Positions 46,401 to 59,900 of a stretch of 64,000 bases of DNA are shown in pieces. The position numbers were made by a program, and so were the translations under genes. The notes under the pieces are model-generated. The model saw only the letters and a list, made by a program, of their open reading frames with translations, did not search any database and was not told the origin of the DNA. The first letter of the stretch is position 1. Each line of letters starts with the position of its first letter. This stretch comes from Niebla homalea (taxonomy: Eukaryota > Ascomycota > Lecanoromycetes > Lecanorales > Ramalinaceae), in assembly GCA_019925105.1 (NCBI GenBank), contig JAHGAU010000026.1:835185-899184 (forward strand). Reading direction: 5' to 3'.

Positions 46401-49400
46401 TATTATAATAATTAATAAATATTTTATAGATATTAACTTTAAATATATTAAATAAATTTAAAAGTTTTTTAAAACTGAATTATACCGTATTTTCCACGGC
46501 TTTATTATTATTCCTTTATTAAAAATAGTTATTACTTTATCTATTTATAATAAGAATTATTTATTTTACTTAATTTTATTTTTACTTTTTATTATATTAA
46601 TCTTTAAGTATATTAAACGTTATACCGTTATTAATTCCCATACAATATTATATTATAATCCGTTTAAAGGATATAAGCGGTATATAAAAGCTTACGGAAT
46701 ACCTTTATCGAAATTATAAAAGGGAAACGGAATCTTTAAAGGATAAAAATTTTAAAAGTTAAAAAGAAAGATTAATAATAAAACTTAAAATATTAAAAAT
46801 ATAAAATAAAATTAAGCAATTTAAGTATAAACAAAGTATATTACGAAATAAATATAACGTTATATAAAACCGGTTAAAAACGCTTTAAAAGGTTATAAAA
46901 CTTATTACTTAAAATCTAAAATAACAAAATATTAACCAGAATTAGGTTCTTAATTAAATCCGTAAGCTTATAAAGGACGGTTTTTAACGTTACTCGGAGA
47001 TAGAATAATAGCTTAAATTACCTTAAGTTAAAAGGATGACCTTTAATCGTATTAAGGACGTAGTTAACGGGGCGATAAATAATATCCGTAAGAGGAGACG
47101 TATTAAGTAAGCTAGCCGTTAAATATTTATATAAACGTAAATATAAATAAATATAATCTATATATCTTTTTAATATAAGGTAAAAAATATATTTTTATTA
47201 ACCCTTATTTTAAATAACTTATTTCCCTGAATTACGTCCTTTAAATATACTTTATATTTATGTCTTTTTTTAATTTATAGTATAATTTATTATAAGTACG
47301 TATTATAAATTAATAACTTAAACGCTTAATACTTCTTAAATAACGCCCTCTATAATGAAAATAGGCTGGCCAGGTTAATCGTTAAATTACCGGATATTAA
47401 TACTTAATATCCATCTTTAATGCTTTTTATGAAATATAAGGTTAAAGATATTGCTGTCCGGTAATTATTTTTTTATTACTTCTTCTTTTATAAAAAAAAG
47501 AATAATAAAAGTATAATAAATCTTTATATCGATATAAATATTTCCGATTATCCTTTACTTTTAACCGATATAAACCCTAAATATAACGTTACGACCGATA
47601 TAATTAATTCCTATTATAAAATTAAGATTTATACCATTAATAAGTTTATAAATAATAATATTAATCTCTTTAATTTAATATAAATATATATATTTTACGG
47701 CTTAAATAATGTAATCTATATCTTTATTAATAACTTTATAAGCCTTAATAAAGTTATAAAGAAATTAAAGAGTTAAGCTATAAATATTTAGATTTACGGG
47801 ATTACGTTTTTAATTAATATTATTATTATTTTTATAATAGATTATTTAAATTTAATATATTAAGTTTTATAATAAATAAATCTAGATTTTAATCTTTAAA
47901 ATCCGTTTTTTAACTTTTTTTCTTTTATTTTCTTATTCTTAATATTTAAGGGACGGAATTCCCGTTTCGCCTGACGTTATAGTCTTAAGGAAGCTTTATT
48001 ATATAAAATACGTAAAATACGTTAATTCCGTTATAAATCCATATATTTCTTCTTTATAAAATACTTTAATTTTTTTATATAGGATATTATTAAATATATA
48101 ATTATAAATAAAAAAGCCTTAGATTTAATAAATTTTATTTTTAATATTTAAGGTTACCGTGATAATTATAATTAATATATTTAATATTATCTTTAATTAA
48201 TTAACGTTAATATACCCTTTATTAACGTTATAATATATTTAGCTTTTACGTTACGGATAAACGTATATCTTAATAAATATTATCGTTTATTTATCTAGGC
48301 GTTTATTATATAGCCTAATTAACAGATAAATAAACTTTAATCCGAGGTTAATATTTAATAAAATTTATCGGTTTTTATCCTTTAAAGTTTTTTACGTTAT
48401 ATATATAGATCCCGTAAGGGTAAAAACCGTTATTAATAAAATATAGAGTCTCTTTATTTAATAAAATACCAATTTAATCCAATAATATAAGTAAATAATA
48501 AAGGAATATTATCTTTTTTGGGATACGTTTAAAAGTAATAATACCTATCTTATTTATTTAAACCGGTTATTTAAATTCGTATTAAGCTATAAATACGTTA
48601 TTTATATAATTTATTTTTAACGATTTAAAGAGTTAATTCCGGGATATTATATACGATATATTATCCCGTAGTATACGTTATACGTTAAAGAAGCCGTTAT
48701 TAAAGATATCCGGTTATTAATTGCGGGAGTACGTATATTAAGCATTAATAACGGAAGCGTCTAAAAAATTACTTTTCTTAAGTATCTTAATATTATTTAA
48801 TTGATCCTTAATAATAGCTATAAGGTATAAGATTTATTTAATTTAACAATTAATATAAACTTAAATATATAAGCCTTTACGGATTATAATATGATATTTA
48901 CTTTTATAATTAAGAAAGCTTACTTATATTAAGGCTATTCTTATATAATTAAAGTATAATTTATTATATTTATATTTTTAATACTTTAATTAAGCGTTTT
49001 TTTTATTAATAAAAATTATTTATAAAGAATTAATTTAAATAAATAATAAAAATAATCTTATATTAACTTTAAGATAATATATACTCTTTAAATAAGGTCG
49101 AATTAACTTTATAAAAATAACTTAAAAATTAATAAGTCTTTAATTATAAACGTAATACGTTATATATTAAGGTTGTTATAACGGATTCGTTAATAATTAA
49201 CTCAGAAACCGTTATATTTATAAACTATAACGGTAATAATCCCCCCCTTTAAGAATATAATAAATTATCCCCTTAATCGTATAAATATTATTAACCGATA
49301 AAATAATATAGGGTATTAACTTTTATAATTAATATAAAAAAGGGAAGAAATACGTATTTAATAAACGTAAATTATATAAGTTCTTTACGTATAATCCTTA

Positions 49401-50858
49401 TATAGTCTTATTAATAACTTAATAAAAGGGTAATAATTATAATACCCGGGTAAGTATAATATTAAATTATATTAAGGCTAAATTAATGTAATTTTTAAGG
49501 CTATTTTAATTAATAAGTATCCCTGGGATTAATTTTATTTAAAATGGTATTATAAAGTATAATAATCCGGTAAATATTATTACTTAAAAGGTTTAACGTA
49601 TTTAACTTTAATATATAAAATTTAATTTAGTATTTTCGCTTAATACCGGTAAAATTAAAATATTTAATATATTATTAAAAAGGAATAAATTAATCTTACG
49701 GTTATAATAAGTTTTTATAATAAGTATTAACGTTAAGTTAATATAATAATAAATAATAAATCGCTTAAATAACTTTAAAAGGAAGGATTACGTCCGTTTA
49801 AACTTTAAGCTTCTTAGCTTTATAATCGATCTAAATAACGTAACCTATATAAATTATATTTAAAGGTTATTATATTCTTAATTAAAACTTAATTAAGATT
49901 ATTACGTAATTATAACCGGTTTATTAATATCTTTATTTTACTTTACGTTAGATAACCATCCTTTTTATTTAGTTAACTTATAATTATATAAGGGATTTAT
50001 CCTTTATTAGTTTTTAAGCTTATAATATAAAGATTCTTATTATATTAAATAAGAAAATATAAATATTTAATATTATTAATATAAAGAAATATTTCTTAAA
50101 TTTTTATAATCCGCTTTAAAATTATTATTAAAAATATAAATAATATAAAAAGTTAATTAATTTTAGAATTAATTAATTTATAAACGATATTTATATTTAT
50201 ATTAAATATAATAAAAATTTTATATTAAAGTATAAAGAATATCCTTTACGGGTTATTAATACTTTCCTTATAAACGTAAAATAATTTATAGAATAATAAG
50301 GGTTAATAAATAACTTCGTTATTATCTTAAGGGACTTAAGCTTATTATATTAAAAAGTAAAAAAAGAGGTTAAGTAATTATATTTAATTATTTAAGCGGA
50401 TAATATTAAATTAAGGAAGAGATTTAAATAATTAAACGATTAACTTTTATCTTTTCCTTTATTTCTTTTATAATATTCTTTATCTTTACTTAATCCCGTT
50501 TATTTAAGGGTTTTTACTTTATAAAAATATAAAAGGTTATAATATCTACTATATATTCTATATAATTAATAAGCAATATTATACGTCCGGCCCCCTTATA
50601 GAGTTAATAATATCCAGATTAATATTTTTTAATTTTTATTTTTATTTTATTTTCCTTTTTTAAGTTAAATAATTTACTTATATAGAAGTATTTATTACGT
50701 TATTTATAAATAAAAATCTAAGTTAATTTAATATATTTATTTACGCTTCCTTATAATGTTTTTCGCTTATATTAAAGCTCTTAATAAATATATATTTATA
50801 CTTATGCTTTACGGGTTGTTTCTCGGTTTATTTTCTTTTATTCTTCTTATATTTTTTA
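31467..50858. other. AT isochore, RIP-degenerated repeats (block 2)
   Basis: About 19 kb is of the same composition as block 1. The longest open frames are a 78-residue frame at 42015-42251 (+) and a 63-residue frame at 37889-38080 (-); neither has a recognisable domain and both are probably fossils of transposon coding sequence. Two patches keep more CA/TG than average: about 36120-36280 and about 46960-47120. A seven-C run sits at about 49243-49249. I see no intact gene. Confidence 0.75.
42015..42251 (+). pseudogene. Fossil coding fragment, 78 residues, unknown family
   Basis: This is one of the longest methionine-started frames in the isochore: MDGFTVFIIYGIKDIIIINYNINLF...KFFTVYIGAIYIFPGDDKVNIRIK. 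The high Ile/Asn/Tyr/Lys content is what RIP produces from ordinary codons, while the DGF, GDDK and NPVIKFF segments look like real protein. I do not recognise the family. It is presumably the remnant of a transposon or captured gene. Confidence 0.3.
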
Positions 50859-51305
50859 TATTACTTTCTTTTATATTACTTTCTTTTATACTGCTTCTTC
50901 TTATACTTCTTATTTGGCCTTTTCTTATATTTTTTAATCTATTTTCTTTTATATTGCTTTTTCTCGTGTTTCTTATTTAGCCTTTTCTTATATCTTTTAA
51001 GCTTATATTGCTTTCTCTTATACTGCTTTCTCTTATATTGCTTTTTCGTATATTATTTTCTCTTATACCTTTTAATAAGCTTTTATTTATGCTTCTTAAT
51101 CGGCTTTCTCCCGTACTTCTTAATCGGCTTTTTCTCGTACCTTTCAATCGGCCTTTTCTCGTGCCTCTCGATCGGCCTTTTCTCATACTTCTTAAACTGC
51201 TTTTTTTTATATTTTTTAATTAACTTTTTTTTATGCTTTTTATTTAACTTTTTCTTATATTTCTTAATCGGTTAATTCTTATACTTTTTAAATTGCCCTC
51301 TTTAA
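50859..51305 (-). repeat. Modular tandem array of 15-bp and 24-bp units (coding-type minisatellite)
   Basis: Reading the + strand, consecutive units begin TA or TG and end TTA or TCG. From 50859 the lengths are 15,15,15,24,24,15,24,15,15,15,15,15, then 24 repeatedly from 51066 to about 51305, with no gaps. Clear 24-mers lie at 51090-51113, 51114-51137, 51138-51161 and 51162-51185. All lengths are multiples of three. Read on the - strand, one frame gives repeated EKRPIERH/EKRPIERY octapeptides (24-mers) and YKRKQ-like pentapeptides (15-mers); another gives RKGRLKGT-type octamers, open from 51186 to 50977. The right half keeps CA/TG bases and is less RIPped than its surroundings. Confidence 0.88.
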
Positions 51306-53791
51306 TTCTTCTTATATTACTTTTTCTTAAGCTTTTTAATCCGCTTTTATCCGTTTTACCTTCTTATAATTTACTTATATTATTTACGTTATTTACTTCC
51401 GTTTTACTTATAAATCTTCTGACTTTATATTTATAAAGGATACTTTAATTAATGTTTTATTATTTTATAATAAATATTCTATTTTAATTTTTTAATAATT
51501 ATTACGTATTATCTCCGTTATTAAATTTTATAACTTTTACTTAGTTTTATACTTATAGATTTTATATTAATCTTATATATTTATATTTTATATATAATTT
51601 TTTATAACCTTTTATTAATATTTAAACGTTATATTTAAGAAATTATACGTAATTATATAACCTAATACGTTAAAGTTAAACGTTATTAAAGATTCGGATA
51701 AGTTTCCCGTTACCTTTTTATATACCGATAATATTCTACCCTTAAAAATTAAATTAAGAAAGCTAAAAAAGGCCGAATAAATTAATTATTATATAAAAAA
51801 GGATATAATATTTTTACCTTAATCGTCTTTATAATAATTTAAATTTAAGATATAATAATTATATTTATCTATTTAATAATCTTAAACCGTTAATAACCTT
51901 TATTTATACTTTCTTAAGATATTTTCGCCTTCGGTTATAAAACGTTTTTTAACGGAGCATAAAGTAACTTTTTTATTAACTTATATAATACCGCTTTTTA
52001 ATCGCGTTATCTTTAAAGTATTAAAGCTTAAACGATTAATTAAAGCGTTAAAATTTATTAATACAGATTAATTAATAAACTTTATCGGTTTTATTAAGTT
52101 ATCCTTTTTTAAGGATTTTTAAGGCATTTAAAAGTAATAATATATAGTAAAAACTTATAGTTACCGATAAGCGATATTTATAAATACGGTGGTAATTAAG
52201 CGTTTCTTAAGATAAATAAACTTAATAACTTAAAGGATTATCGAGATTATCGATCTTAATATAAAAATTTTCTTTAAAATTAAATAAATAATCTCGTTAA
52301 TATATATTTTAATTAACCGTATTATATAATCTATAAGTATCCTTAAATAACCTATATTCTTAAAGAAGGTATATAGTAATAAAATAAGTTTATTAATTAT
52401 TAATATTTATCCGAAGATTATCCGGCGGTTATTTTTACTTATAAAGTTAAAAGCTAAACCCTTAAGTATTAACTATTAAATCTCGGTTATATCCCTTATT
52501 AAAATTTAAAGCGTACGGAGTTTTAAAGTTTCTACGGTAACCCTATTAATTTATTATATAATACTATAATCTCCGGAGACGATATTACTTTATATATTTT
52601 TTATATATTTTAAATAAATAAAAAATTCTTAACGGAAACGTTAAAATACTTTAAATTATATAATAAAAAAGGGATATTTATATTATTATAGCATATTATT
52701 AATATACTATATTATACGTTATTTCTTTATTTATTAAATAAAGTAAGTATATTTAAGAAAGTATTAATAGTTATTATTAATTTAAATTTACGGAAGAGCT
52801 ATTATAAATAACGTTTCTTATATAGAGTTAAATAATTTTATTACCGGTTTTTAAACGTTTAATTATATTAAAAGTAATATAAACGTAATTTACGGTAAAT
52901 TTCGTTATTTATTAAGGGCTTTTTATTAATATATTCTTTAATTAGGTACGTTTTTACCCGGGTATTAATATTTACGTCCGGCGGTCAGTTTCGCTTTTAT
53001 TTAATACTTACGTTATATTTAATAAATATAAGTTTATAATTTATTACTTATCGTTAAGCGGAAGGATATTTTTAATTACTTTAATCCGGTATCGGCCGTA
53101 TAAATACTATAAATAAAAGCCCTTAAAAAAGGTAAACTTAAATATATTATAATTTGGATAAAATAAGAAACGCTTATGACTTAACCGTAATACCTTTAAG
53201 GTATCATATAAGGATTATTCCTTAATAATTATGGGAATATAATTATATACGTTTAACCGGTAATAATCCCGGCGTAAATAAAACCGTAGTCTTATTATAT
53301 TAACCGTATTTAAGTTATTAAAGCTGGCTTACGGGAAATAGAGTTATTTTAATTTAATTTAGGCTATCCCTTAATAATATAGTTTTTTATTTACTTTAAG
53401 CTCCGTTACCTTAAAAGCTTTAATTTATAATATTAAAATAATTTATTATTAAGAGATTATTAAGATATTTAAAAACGTTATAATTAAAAATACTTAATAC
53501 GGTTTTACTTTTTATTTAAATCTATATTTAAAAATAAATTTATTCTTATATATTTATGCTTTATTAAGGACGGGGCTAATTCGGTATTAAACCGCCAAAC
53601 TTCCTTTATTTTACTTTAAAGATTTACGGAATAAATTATTATATATATTATATATTTAATTATACGTTTCTTTAATGCGATTTAAGCCCTCGCGGGCTTA
53701 TTGTCTTTCTCCGTTATAACTTTAAGTAATAGATTAATTTATTAGACGCGGTTAAGTCGAAACTGGAACCCTTATTAACGATTAATAGGCA

Positions 53792-53911
53792 GTTATTTAT
53801 CCGAGATAAATAAATATTTAAAAAACTAGGTATTCCCGCCTTAATAAGAGGGTTATTTATCTAAAATAAGTAAATAATTAAGAAATTAAGGATACTTACC
53901 TTAATAAAAAG
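53792..53911 (-). repeat. 60-bp tandem duplication, two full units
   Basis: Units begin at 53792 and 53852 (GTTATTTATC...), and a third start (GGTTACC) lies at 53912. The two units are alike at most positions, with differences mainly of RIP type. On the - strand one frame gives related 20-residue units, PLIKAGIPSFLNIYLSRINN and LFIKVSILNFLIIYLF*INN, suggesting a repeat in a former protein. Confidence 0.75.
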
Positions 53912-56900
53912 GTTACCGTAAAAGAACTATAAGCCGATATACTATATAAAGTACGATCGATTTATAATAATTATTATACGTTAATATAACTACTCCCGTT
54001 AATACGTTATAATAAAGATAATAAGGGAATAAAAAGTATATAAGCTTTAAACTTAAAGATATAAATAATTATTAACCTTATTAAAGACCTTCTTTAACGG
54101 GGGAGTTTATTACGTTATTTTCCCCCGTTTAACTATATTCCTTAATTAGATTATAATAACTTTACCGTATTTATCAGAATAAAAGTTAATTATAATCCTT
54201 AAATAAATAAAATATAACTTATACGGTTTTCAAATATTAATAAGTTATAGGTTATTAACGGATTAATATACCTCGCCGTTAAAGGATTTAAGTATAAAGG
54301 TTTAAGCTATAAAAATATTTTATTTAACGTTTAAAAAAACTTAAAATTAATTAATTATACCTTACCTTTTTCTTTAATTAAAGCTTATTTACTATAATAA
54401 TAAAATAAGAATACTATATAATATATTAAAGATTTAATAATAATATTATAATACTTATAAAACTTATAATATAACTTATAAAGAAATATAATAATAATAA
54501 GTATTTATAAATCGTAAATTTAAAACGTTAATTAATAATATTGCCCGTTATATATTTCTTTATAGTAATTATTAAGGTTTAAACGTTTAAAAAGTTAAAG
54601 ACCGTAAGCTTTATCTCCGATACCTTATTTAAAAACCGTTTATTAATTTAATATAAGTTCTTAAGGGTATTTTAACGGCCGGATTATTTAATAAGCCTCG
54701 TAAATTAAGTGAGTATCTTTACTTTAAGGCTTTATCGATTTTATATTAATTTAATAGTTTTTACCTTAAATAAGCAGATTTAAAATTAAGTAAATACTAT
54801 ATTCCAAAATAACTTATTCTATTTATATCGAGTTTATTTATAGTGTTTCTTAATCCTTAAAAGCCTTAAATTCCTCCTTATTTAAATCTTTTTTTAATAT
54901 TATAGATATCCTTTAAATTTACGTTACGACCTTAAACGGTATATTATTAATATTATTAATTAATAGAATTTATTAACGTTTAAAGTTGCCGGCCTTAACG
55001 TAAATTTTTAAGTATTTTTTCTTATAAAATCTTATTTTTTATTATCGCTTTATCGGTTTATAAAATTAATATAATATTACGTTTTATATAACGTATATTA
55101 TAGTTAACGCATATTACGTTACCGTTTATATAAGGATTATATTTTAAGCTGGTCTTTACGTTGGCTATATATTATTTATTAATTTAATCCCGGTCTTAAT
55201 AAATAAGTATTTAAATTTCTTATCCGATATCCTTTTTATAAATATTTTTTATATCCGGTAAATTTATAAGGCTACGGAACTTATAATATATATATATATA
55301 GTTTTCTACGTAATTATTGGATAAAGAACGTTTTCTTTATATAATTAAGGATATTTATACGTATTTATTATACGTACCGTTATTTATCCTCCGGTAACGA
55401 TAATTAACGGTACATAAAGTGCCCTTACGTTAAGGGTCTTAGTATTATTATTTTACCGTTTAATACGTATTTTCTCATATAAGATTTAATTATAAATATA
55501 TTAAGGGTTAATAATTATTATCATCTATATAATATAACGTTATATACCTTCGGTTCTTCAGTATTTTTATATCTTTATATCTTTATCGTTATTTTTTTCT
55601 ATATTTTTAACCGAACTTTTAAATATTATCTAACGTAATAAACTATTTAATTAAATTAATAAGTAATTTAAAACTATAATTAAAAAATAAAGGTAAGGAT
55701 AAATAATACGGGTTAATATCGCTCTTACTTATAAATTAAAAATTATAATAAGGTAATATATTAATATTATTTTCCCTTTTATATAATTTCCGGGTATTCT
55801 TTAAAGTTATCCTTTTATAATTATATTATAGTTTCTTAAGAAATAATTACGGTTATTATTATTAATAAATATTTATAAAGGCTTAATAAAAGACTTTAAT
55901 TATTATATACTTTCTGGATTAAAGCCCCAGGTAATAATCTTTAACGGCCCGTATAAGGTTCCCGCTATTATTAATATGTATAATTATTTATTAATAATAA
56001 TTACGGATTTTAAAATTATTATATTTTTATTATACCTTTAATAAGTTTTTAATAAATATAAATATCGTTAAACGTTTATTAATTAAATATATATTATATA
56101 ATAAATCCGTAGTTAAGGTAAATTAATCCGTATTAACTATATTATTTATAACTGAAATCTATAAACTTTATAGATTATTTAAAAAATAAGATTAATAAGA
56201 TTTATACGGATAACGATTATTTTAAGGTACGTACTTATTATTACGGCCCTTATTAAGGCCAATATTTTCTAAATCGTATTATTCGCAATATATATTATAG
56301 ACTTTAAGTACGATTATAAATCCGATAATAATCGTTTTATTAAATTTAAAGAAGCGGTAAATATATATTATTTCGTTAAGGAATAAATACTTTTATATTA
56401 ATTACTTAATATTAAACTATTTATTAATAGCTTTAATCTTTTTTTTAGCGGCGTATTATTAACTTAATATATAGTTAATAATAATAAATATCCTTTAAAA
56501 TAAGCGTTAACCTATTTACGGAATTAAGAACGTAAAAATCGTAAAATATTAATTATAAGTATATTACGGATATATTTATTAATTTAAAGTTAATAACTTA
56601 TAATATTTATTATTAATAAATAATAGGATAAAATACGTATTACGGTTAAGGAATATAATAATAATTAAGTAAATTTTTAAGAATTAAAGTATTAATAATA
56701 ATAATAAGTATATTATTATTAATAATAAAATTTTTTATTTTTATTTTTACCGCTTTTCCTCTGTAACCTTTATTTTTTCTGTATTTTTATATAGTTTAAA
56801 GTAAAAGTTGCCCGAGGATAATTATAATAATTTAAATTTTAAGAAGTATCCATATTATAAATATTAAAGAATATTAAAATTAATAACGGCCAATAATAAC

Positions 56901-59900
56901 GGACGTTAAATTAAAGTTAATCCAGTTAAAAATCTATAAGATTATTAATAATTTAAATAATAATCTTTAGGATAAAATTTAAATAATAAAAAATAATACT
57001 TACGTAAAATAGCTTAAGAAAGAATAATAATAAATATTAATTAAGGAGTACCTTAATGGCTTTATTAATAACTTTATTAAGATTAAAGTCGTTATAAATA
57101 TTAAGATTAATATTAAGTTAAATATACCGTATATTTACCGTAAAAACGGATAAAATAAAGAATCGATAAACGCCATAAATAATATATATAAATATAATTA
57201 AAATAAAGAAAACTTTATTAATCTTAATATAAACTTACCTATAATATAAACGGAAATATAAAACGGTGAACTTACCTTAATTACCTTAACGTTATTAATA
57301 AAATATAAAGGGCGTAAAACCAATAATTATAAATCCTTTTACGTAATTTATTAAAAGGTCCAGAAATAAGAAAATAACTTTATTATTTATATAAGTAAGA
57401 AACTTTAATAAAACTATTTTATTAAATATATTTAAAAATTAATTTCTTACTTATTATAGGAGATAAAAAAAGTTTTTTTTATAAATTATATTAAAAGACT
57501 TCCTATTAATTATAAATTAAAAGTAATTATAAGATATCGTTATTATATAAATAATCGAGATTAACCGATATTTATTTACGGATAAAATAATTCTTAAAAT
57601 TTATATTTTTATAAATATTATTTAACGTAAACTTTTATTATATAACGGTTTTAATTTACGGATAACCATTTATAATAAGTATATTTATTTCGTTTAACGT
57701 TAAATTAAATCTTATTAAATCTCGTTAAATCTTATTAAACCTTTTTACGTACTTATATATATTTATTGAAATCCTTAAAAAGAAATTAATTTTATTTATT
57801 ATAATAAAACTTAACTTATAAACAAGTTTATTATACCGTATGTAACTCTGATATAATAGTTATTTTACGTATAGGCGTAAGTATAATTAGTTTTTTAACG
57901 GTTATAAATATTTATTTAAAATTAATTATTAATAAGGGCTTATAAGGAGCTTTTAAATAAATATAATTAACTTTATTAAAATTAATATTAAAAGTTTAAT
58001 ATGCTTTTTTAAATATTACTTACTTATATATTTAATTATTAAGATAATCTTTCGATATAAGCATTAAGTAAAAATAATAATTAATATTAATAACCCTTTA
58101 AAACTTATTATTATTTTTAAATACTCTTTAATAACCTTATTAATATTATTTTTAATATCCATGAATATTAATAGATAATAATTACTTTCAGATCGGATTA
58201 TTATTTATAAATTATAAGCGGATTAGGTAAATATACCTTAAGCGAACGGGGATTATTATTTAAGTATTAATCTTTTATAGAGTTTATACTTAATATATAT
58301 ATATTATATATATACCTTAATAAAGTTAATTCTAACTTTTACGTAATAAGGCTTTATTTCTCGTTCCTTTTCGCGATATAATAAGTTATAAAGACCTTAT
58401 ATTAAAATAAACCCTATTTAATACCTTACTTAAAAATATATTAAAGCTCTTAGAATTTATATGTATATATCTGTACCGTTAACCGCAATTATTAACTTTA
58501 TTATTTACTTATAGTATTTACGTTAATATAATAGATATAACTGATATTAATTAAATAATATAAAGTATCTATAATTTTATATATCGGTATATTATTTAAG
58601 TAATAAATTTATAGGATATTAATATATATATTATTTAACCGTTAATAGTTTATTAAAACGGTAAAAATTAAATGCTTATAAAATAAATTTATTTAATTAA
58701 CCGTTATTTTATCGTTTACGTTTATCTTTAATATAAAACGTTATTAACCTATATTATTAACGTTAAAATAATATTTAATTATTAATATAATATTTTCCCG
58801 GGGATTCGTCTTTTCCGTAACGCTTTACGGATAACGTTCTTTAATATTCCGTTAAAATAAACGTCCGCTTATATAATTAATAATTTAACCTATTATTTAA
58901 GGATTTTAGGATTATTATTATATCCTATATATTAAGCCTTATTAAGTATATATATAATAGTATATTAATCGCTAGCTTTTTATTTAATATTTATTTTTAT
59001 TACTTTAAGCTTTTAAAAGATATTATACCGAAAATAACTTTAAAAACTTTAAGGCCCAATATTCTTAGTTTATATAATTAATATATATATTATAGAAAGA
59101 AACGTATAACTTAATTTATTTAATATATTTTATAATTAAAGTTATTAAAAATAAAATAAATATAAAATAATTTTAACTTTATTATTATAATTTAAAGGTA
59201 CTTATTAAATCTTCCGTTTTTTTACTTAAATTAAATTAAGCTATATTATTATATTAATATTTATTTAATAAATAGTTTATTTATATATATTATTAAAGAT
59301 TAAAGTAAAATAAAAATATTAACGCTTAAATAGTTTATATATAGGATTAATATAGGGTTATATATAGGTTTTAGTTTAATACCCCGGATGCTAAGTCCCT
59401 ATTATCTTACTATATAGGGGAAATCGGATTTTTAATAAATTAATAATTAATAACGATATTATCTCGATAATAATAACTAAATTTAATTAATTTTAAATCC
59501 AGAATTCCGGATATAATAAGTATTATAATAACCGAATTAACATTTTATATTATTACTTATAATTTTAATTAATATTACGTTTCCCGTATAAAATATTTTA
59601 ATATAATTTAAGTATTTAATTTATTATTTTTTAAAATATAAAAAGGTAAATTTAAATATTATCTTATAAGAACTTAGCCTTCGCTATTAAAATAGCCCTT
59701 ATTACTATTAACTTAATACTTATTAATCCTATTATTAATTATAAATAGATTATATAATAAAATATAATGGATAATACTATAACCCTTTATAACCGATTAA
59801 TCTATAATTAATATATTAAAGAGCCTATTTTTTATTAGTACGTCGTTATAATATAATAATTATACTTTAAGTATATTATACGTAATCTGCCGTAAGTCTT

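Noticed and set aside
50756..50980. 74-residue hydrophobic open frame on the + strand
   Set aside because: It is the complement of the 15/24-bp repeat array; the Phe/Leu/Ile run comes from the pyrimidine-rich strand and is not a membrane protein.
57391..57454. 12-bp inverted repeat ATAAGTAAGAAA / TTTCTTACTTAT
   Set aside because: In sequence this AT-rich, 12-bp inverted matches are expected by chance; no flanking structure supports it.
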